Assembly (NCBI GenBank): GCA_026770615.1
Contig: MU631922.1
Span: 13,033-29,847 of the forward strand
Length of the DNA stretch: 16,815 nucleotides
Direction of reading: 5' to 3'
DNA from: Pavlovales sp. CCMP2436
Lineage: Eukaryota; Haptophyta; Pavlovophyceae; Pavlovales
Under the pieces are notes generated by a model. That model saw nothing but the letters and a program-made list of their open reading frames with translations, searched no databases and was not told the DNA's origin. Made by a program: the position numbers and the translations under genes. The number at the start of each line of letters is the position of its first letter. Positions within the stretch are counted from its first letter, which is position 1. Below are positions 15,949-16,815 of this stretch, one piece after another.

Positions 15949-16173
15949 TCAGATAGCACTGATATTAGCGATATCATTGCGACAACATGGACACGGCATA
16001 TAATCTTTGTTGGTTTTGATAGAGAACCAACAACGATAACATAAGCGTTTATTACAACACGGTGTTTTGGCACCAATCATATTGTAGCATACACAACACT
16101 CGTCAATCGAAATTTTGACGTTATTTAATTTTTGTAAACTAATTGTTAAATTATCACAGTCATACTCGCTCAT
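15949..16173 (-). CDS. RING-finger protein
   Basis: An intact 74-residue ORF. A RING-type zinc-binding pattern fills residues about 26-66: CCVCYNMIG...TPCCNKRLCYRCW followed by MPCPCCRND, giving C-x2-C, C-x-(H/N)-x-x-C-x2-C and C-x2-C pairs with one ligand position differing from the classic His. RING domains recruit E2 enzymes and act as ubiquitin ligases. Small RING proteins of DNA viruses often redirect host ubiquitination. The N-terminal 25 residues are acidic and would be a substrate or partner arm. It lies 26 nt downstream of the gene at 16200-16517 in the same direction, so the two may share a transcript. Residues consistent with zinc binding are intact, unlike most neighbours. Ligase activity is inferred from the family. 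Confidence 0.8.
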   Translation of the reverse strand: MSEYDCDNLTISLQKLNNVKISIDECCVCYNMIGAKTPCCNKRLCYRCWFSIKTNKDYMPCPCCRNDIANISAI

Positions 16174-16199
16174 TCTTAGCTTTCCGTCGTATGTTAATT

Positions 16200-16517
16200 T
16201 TAAATTTTGAATAGTAAAACAAGTGTAAATAATAACTTTTTATAGCATTTAATTAGTGATTTATTTATTTTAATCTCACTGTTATATTTGTATTTTTCTG
16301 GAGATAAAACAACGAAATCACTACCATACGTATCATCGATAATTTCTTTGCTTTTCAAAGTGAATATGAACACGCCTCTATTTTGATAACATACTGAGTT
16401 ACATTTTACTTTATCAATGCTTTCAATTAGTTGCAAATGAGTCCATCAAGGTTTTCTGCCATAGTTAAATACTCTTTTTGCCAAATTCATATGATCTTCT
16501 TCGTTAATTTGTTCCAT
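16200..16517 (-). pseudogene. Hypothetical protein interrupted by one stop
   Basis: One frame runs from ATG 16517 to TAA 16200-16202, interrupted only by TGA at 16446-16448, 23 codons in. Intact, it would be 105 residues. The N-terminal part (MEQINEEDHMNLAKRVFNYG) is helical. The rest has alternating strands (CYQNRGVFIFTLKSKEI, DFVVLSPEKY) and a hydrophobic C-terminal segment KLLFTLVLLFKI that could be membrane-associated. Translation could also restart at a later codon to give the 78-residue downstream piece. No family recognised. It is the last gene before the right TIR and precedes the RING gene. Confidence 0.5.
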
Positions 16518-16570
16518 GTTATTACATTTTTGTTAGATTTTAATCTCATCGACATATAATTTTTACGCGT

Positions 16571-16710
16571 TTTCCCCGGACACCCAATATATACCGGAGA
16601 TCATATGGAGTAGGTTATATTTATATATATTTAAAAATTCTATAAAAAAAGGTATCTTTAAAATTGACCTAGGCAGGATGGCAGGAGGGTGTTTCTTGTA
16701 TTTTGTTCCA
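16571..16710 (+). repeat. Candidate right terminal inverted repeat
   Basis: Going outward on the plus strand it has GGACACCCAATATATACCGG (16579-16598), an AT-rich stretch, AAAATTGACCTA (16660-16671), GAGGGT (16685-16690) and TTTGTTCCA (16702-16710). The same blocks occur in the same order outward on the minus strand at 2464-2667. The two copies have diverged, as expected for an old insertion. Confidence 0.65.
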
Positions 16711-16717
16711 TATATAT

Positions 16718-16719
16718 TT

Positions 16720-16815
<96 letters not shown>
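16718..16815. repeat. (TA)n microsatellite at the right end of the window
   Basis: After a short TATATTTATACATATA lead, an almost pure TA run continues to the last base. It lies just outside the right TIR and hides any target-site duplication or host sequence on that side. Confidence 0.97.

Larger units (their letters stand above)
2464..16710. mobile_element. Decayed integrated double-jelly-roll DNA virus (polinton-like / virophage-like)
   Basis: The block lies between inverted end sequences (see the TIR entries). It contains a double-jelly-roll major capsid protein, a penton-like protein and an A32/FtsK-type packaging ATPase in one cluster, as in polinton-like viruses, virophages and Mavericks. 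Around them are a fibre, LamG modules, a class-3 lipase and a RING protein. It is markedly more AT-rich than the host exons. About 14.2 kb is within the usual size of polinton-like viruses, although no polymerase, integrase, protease or primase-helicase is visible. Most large genes carry stops and frameshifts. Target-site duplications could not be assigned because both borders run into low-complexity AT. Confidence 0.8.

Noticed and set aside
15891..16076. 61-residue minus-strand ORF
   Set aside because: It reads the RING gene in another frame. The RING frame carries the ordered cysteine pairs.
2728..16517. A reassigned genetic code (TAA/TAG as Gln, or TGA as Trp) as the explanation for in-frame stops
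   Set aside because: All three stop codons occur inside genes, there are also many frameshifts, and natural gene ends use TAA, TAG and TGA at sensible places (MCP, penton, 52-aa gene). Decay is the simpler reading.

Overview
The window looks like a eukaryotic chromosome carrying a decayed, integrated double-jelly-roll DNA virus of the polinton-like virus / virophage / Maverick-Polinton supergroup. Two facts support this. The left 1.6 kb carries the spliced 3' end of a cellular AAA+ ATPase gene with matching GT-AG introns. From about 2.46 kb to 16.71 kb lies an AT-rich block of viral genes, flanked at both ends by related sequence in inverted orientation. The host lineage cannot be named from this sequence.

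Layout. 1-1557: last three recognisable exons of a CDC48/AFG2-type ATPase, with short duplications inside its last intron. 1558-2390: non-coding flank containing a perfect 46-bp tandem duplication. 2391-2509: a 40-bp imperfect inverted repeat. 2464-2667 and 16571-16710: candidate terminal inverted repeats (TIRs) of a roughly 14.2-kb element. 2728-4371: small accessory genes, including two tandem paralogues that share upstream motifs. 4375-8597 (minus): a chain of LamG-like (concanavalin-fold) modules, mostly broken. 8604-10874 (minus): a repeat-rich fibre protein, broken. 10912-11585 (plus): a class-3 lipase-like gene, broken. 11582-12235 (minus): intact penton-like minor capsid gene. 12270-13116, 13141-13299, 13290-13857 and 13876-15128 (all minus): a coiled-coil putative virion protein, a 52-aa protein, the A32/FtsK-type packaging ATPase and the double-jelly-roll major capsid protein (MCP). 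15294-16517: small genes, including an intact RING-finger protein.

How the genes fit together. MCP, penton, packaging ATPase, a possible minor virion protein and a large fibre/LamG receptor-binding module make a nearly complete particle-building set. The lipase may help membrane passage and the RING protein may alter host ubiquitination. I see no DNA polymerase, primase-helicase, integrase or protease, so the element was either internally deleted or depended on another virus or the host for replication.

State. Most large viral genes carry in-frame stops and frameshifts: the MCP has three stops and one frameshift. The penton, RING, 52-aa protein and several LamG or accessory ORFs remain open. 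This is an old, mostly inactive copy. Proteins were identified by eye from motifs and synteny, with no database search.
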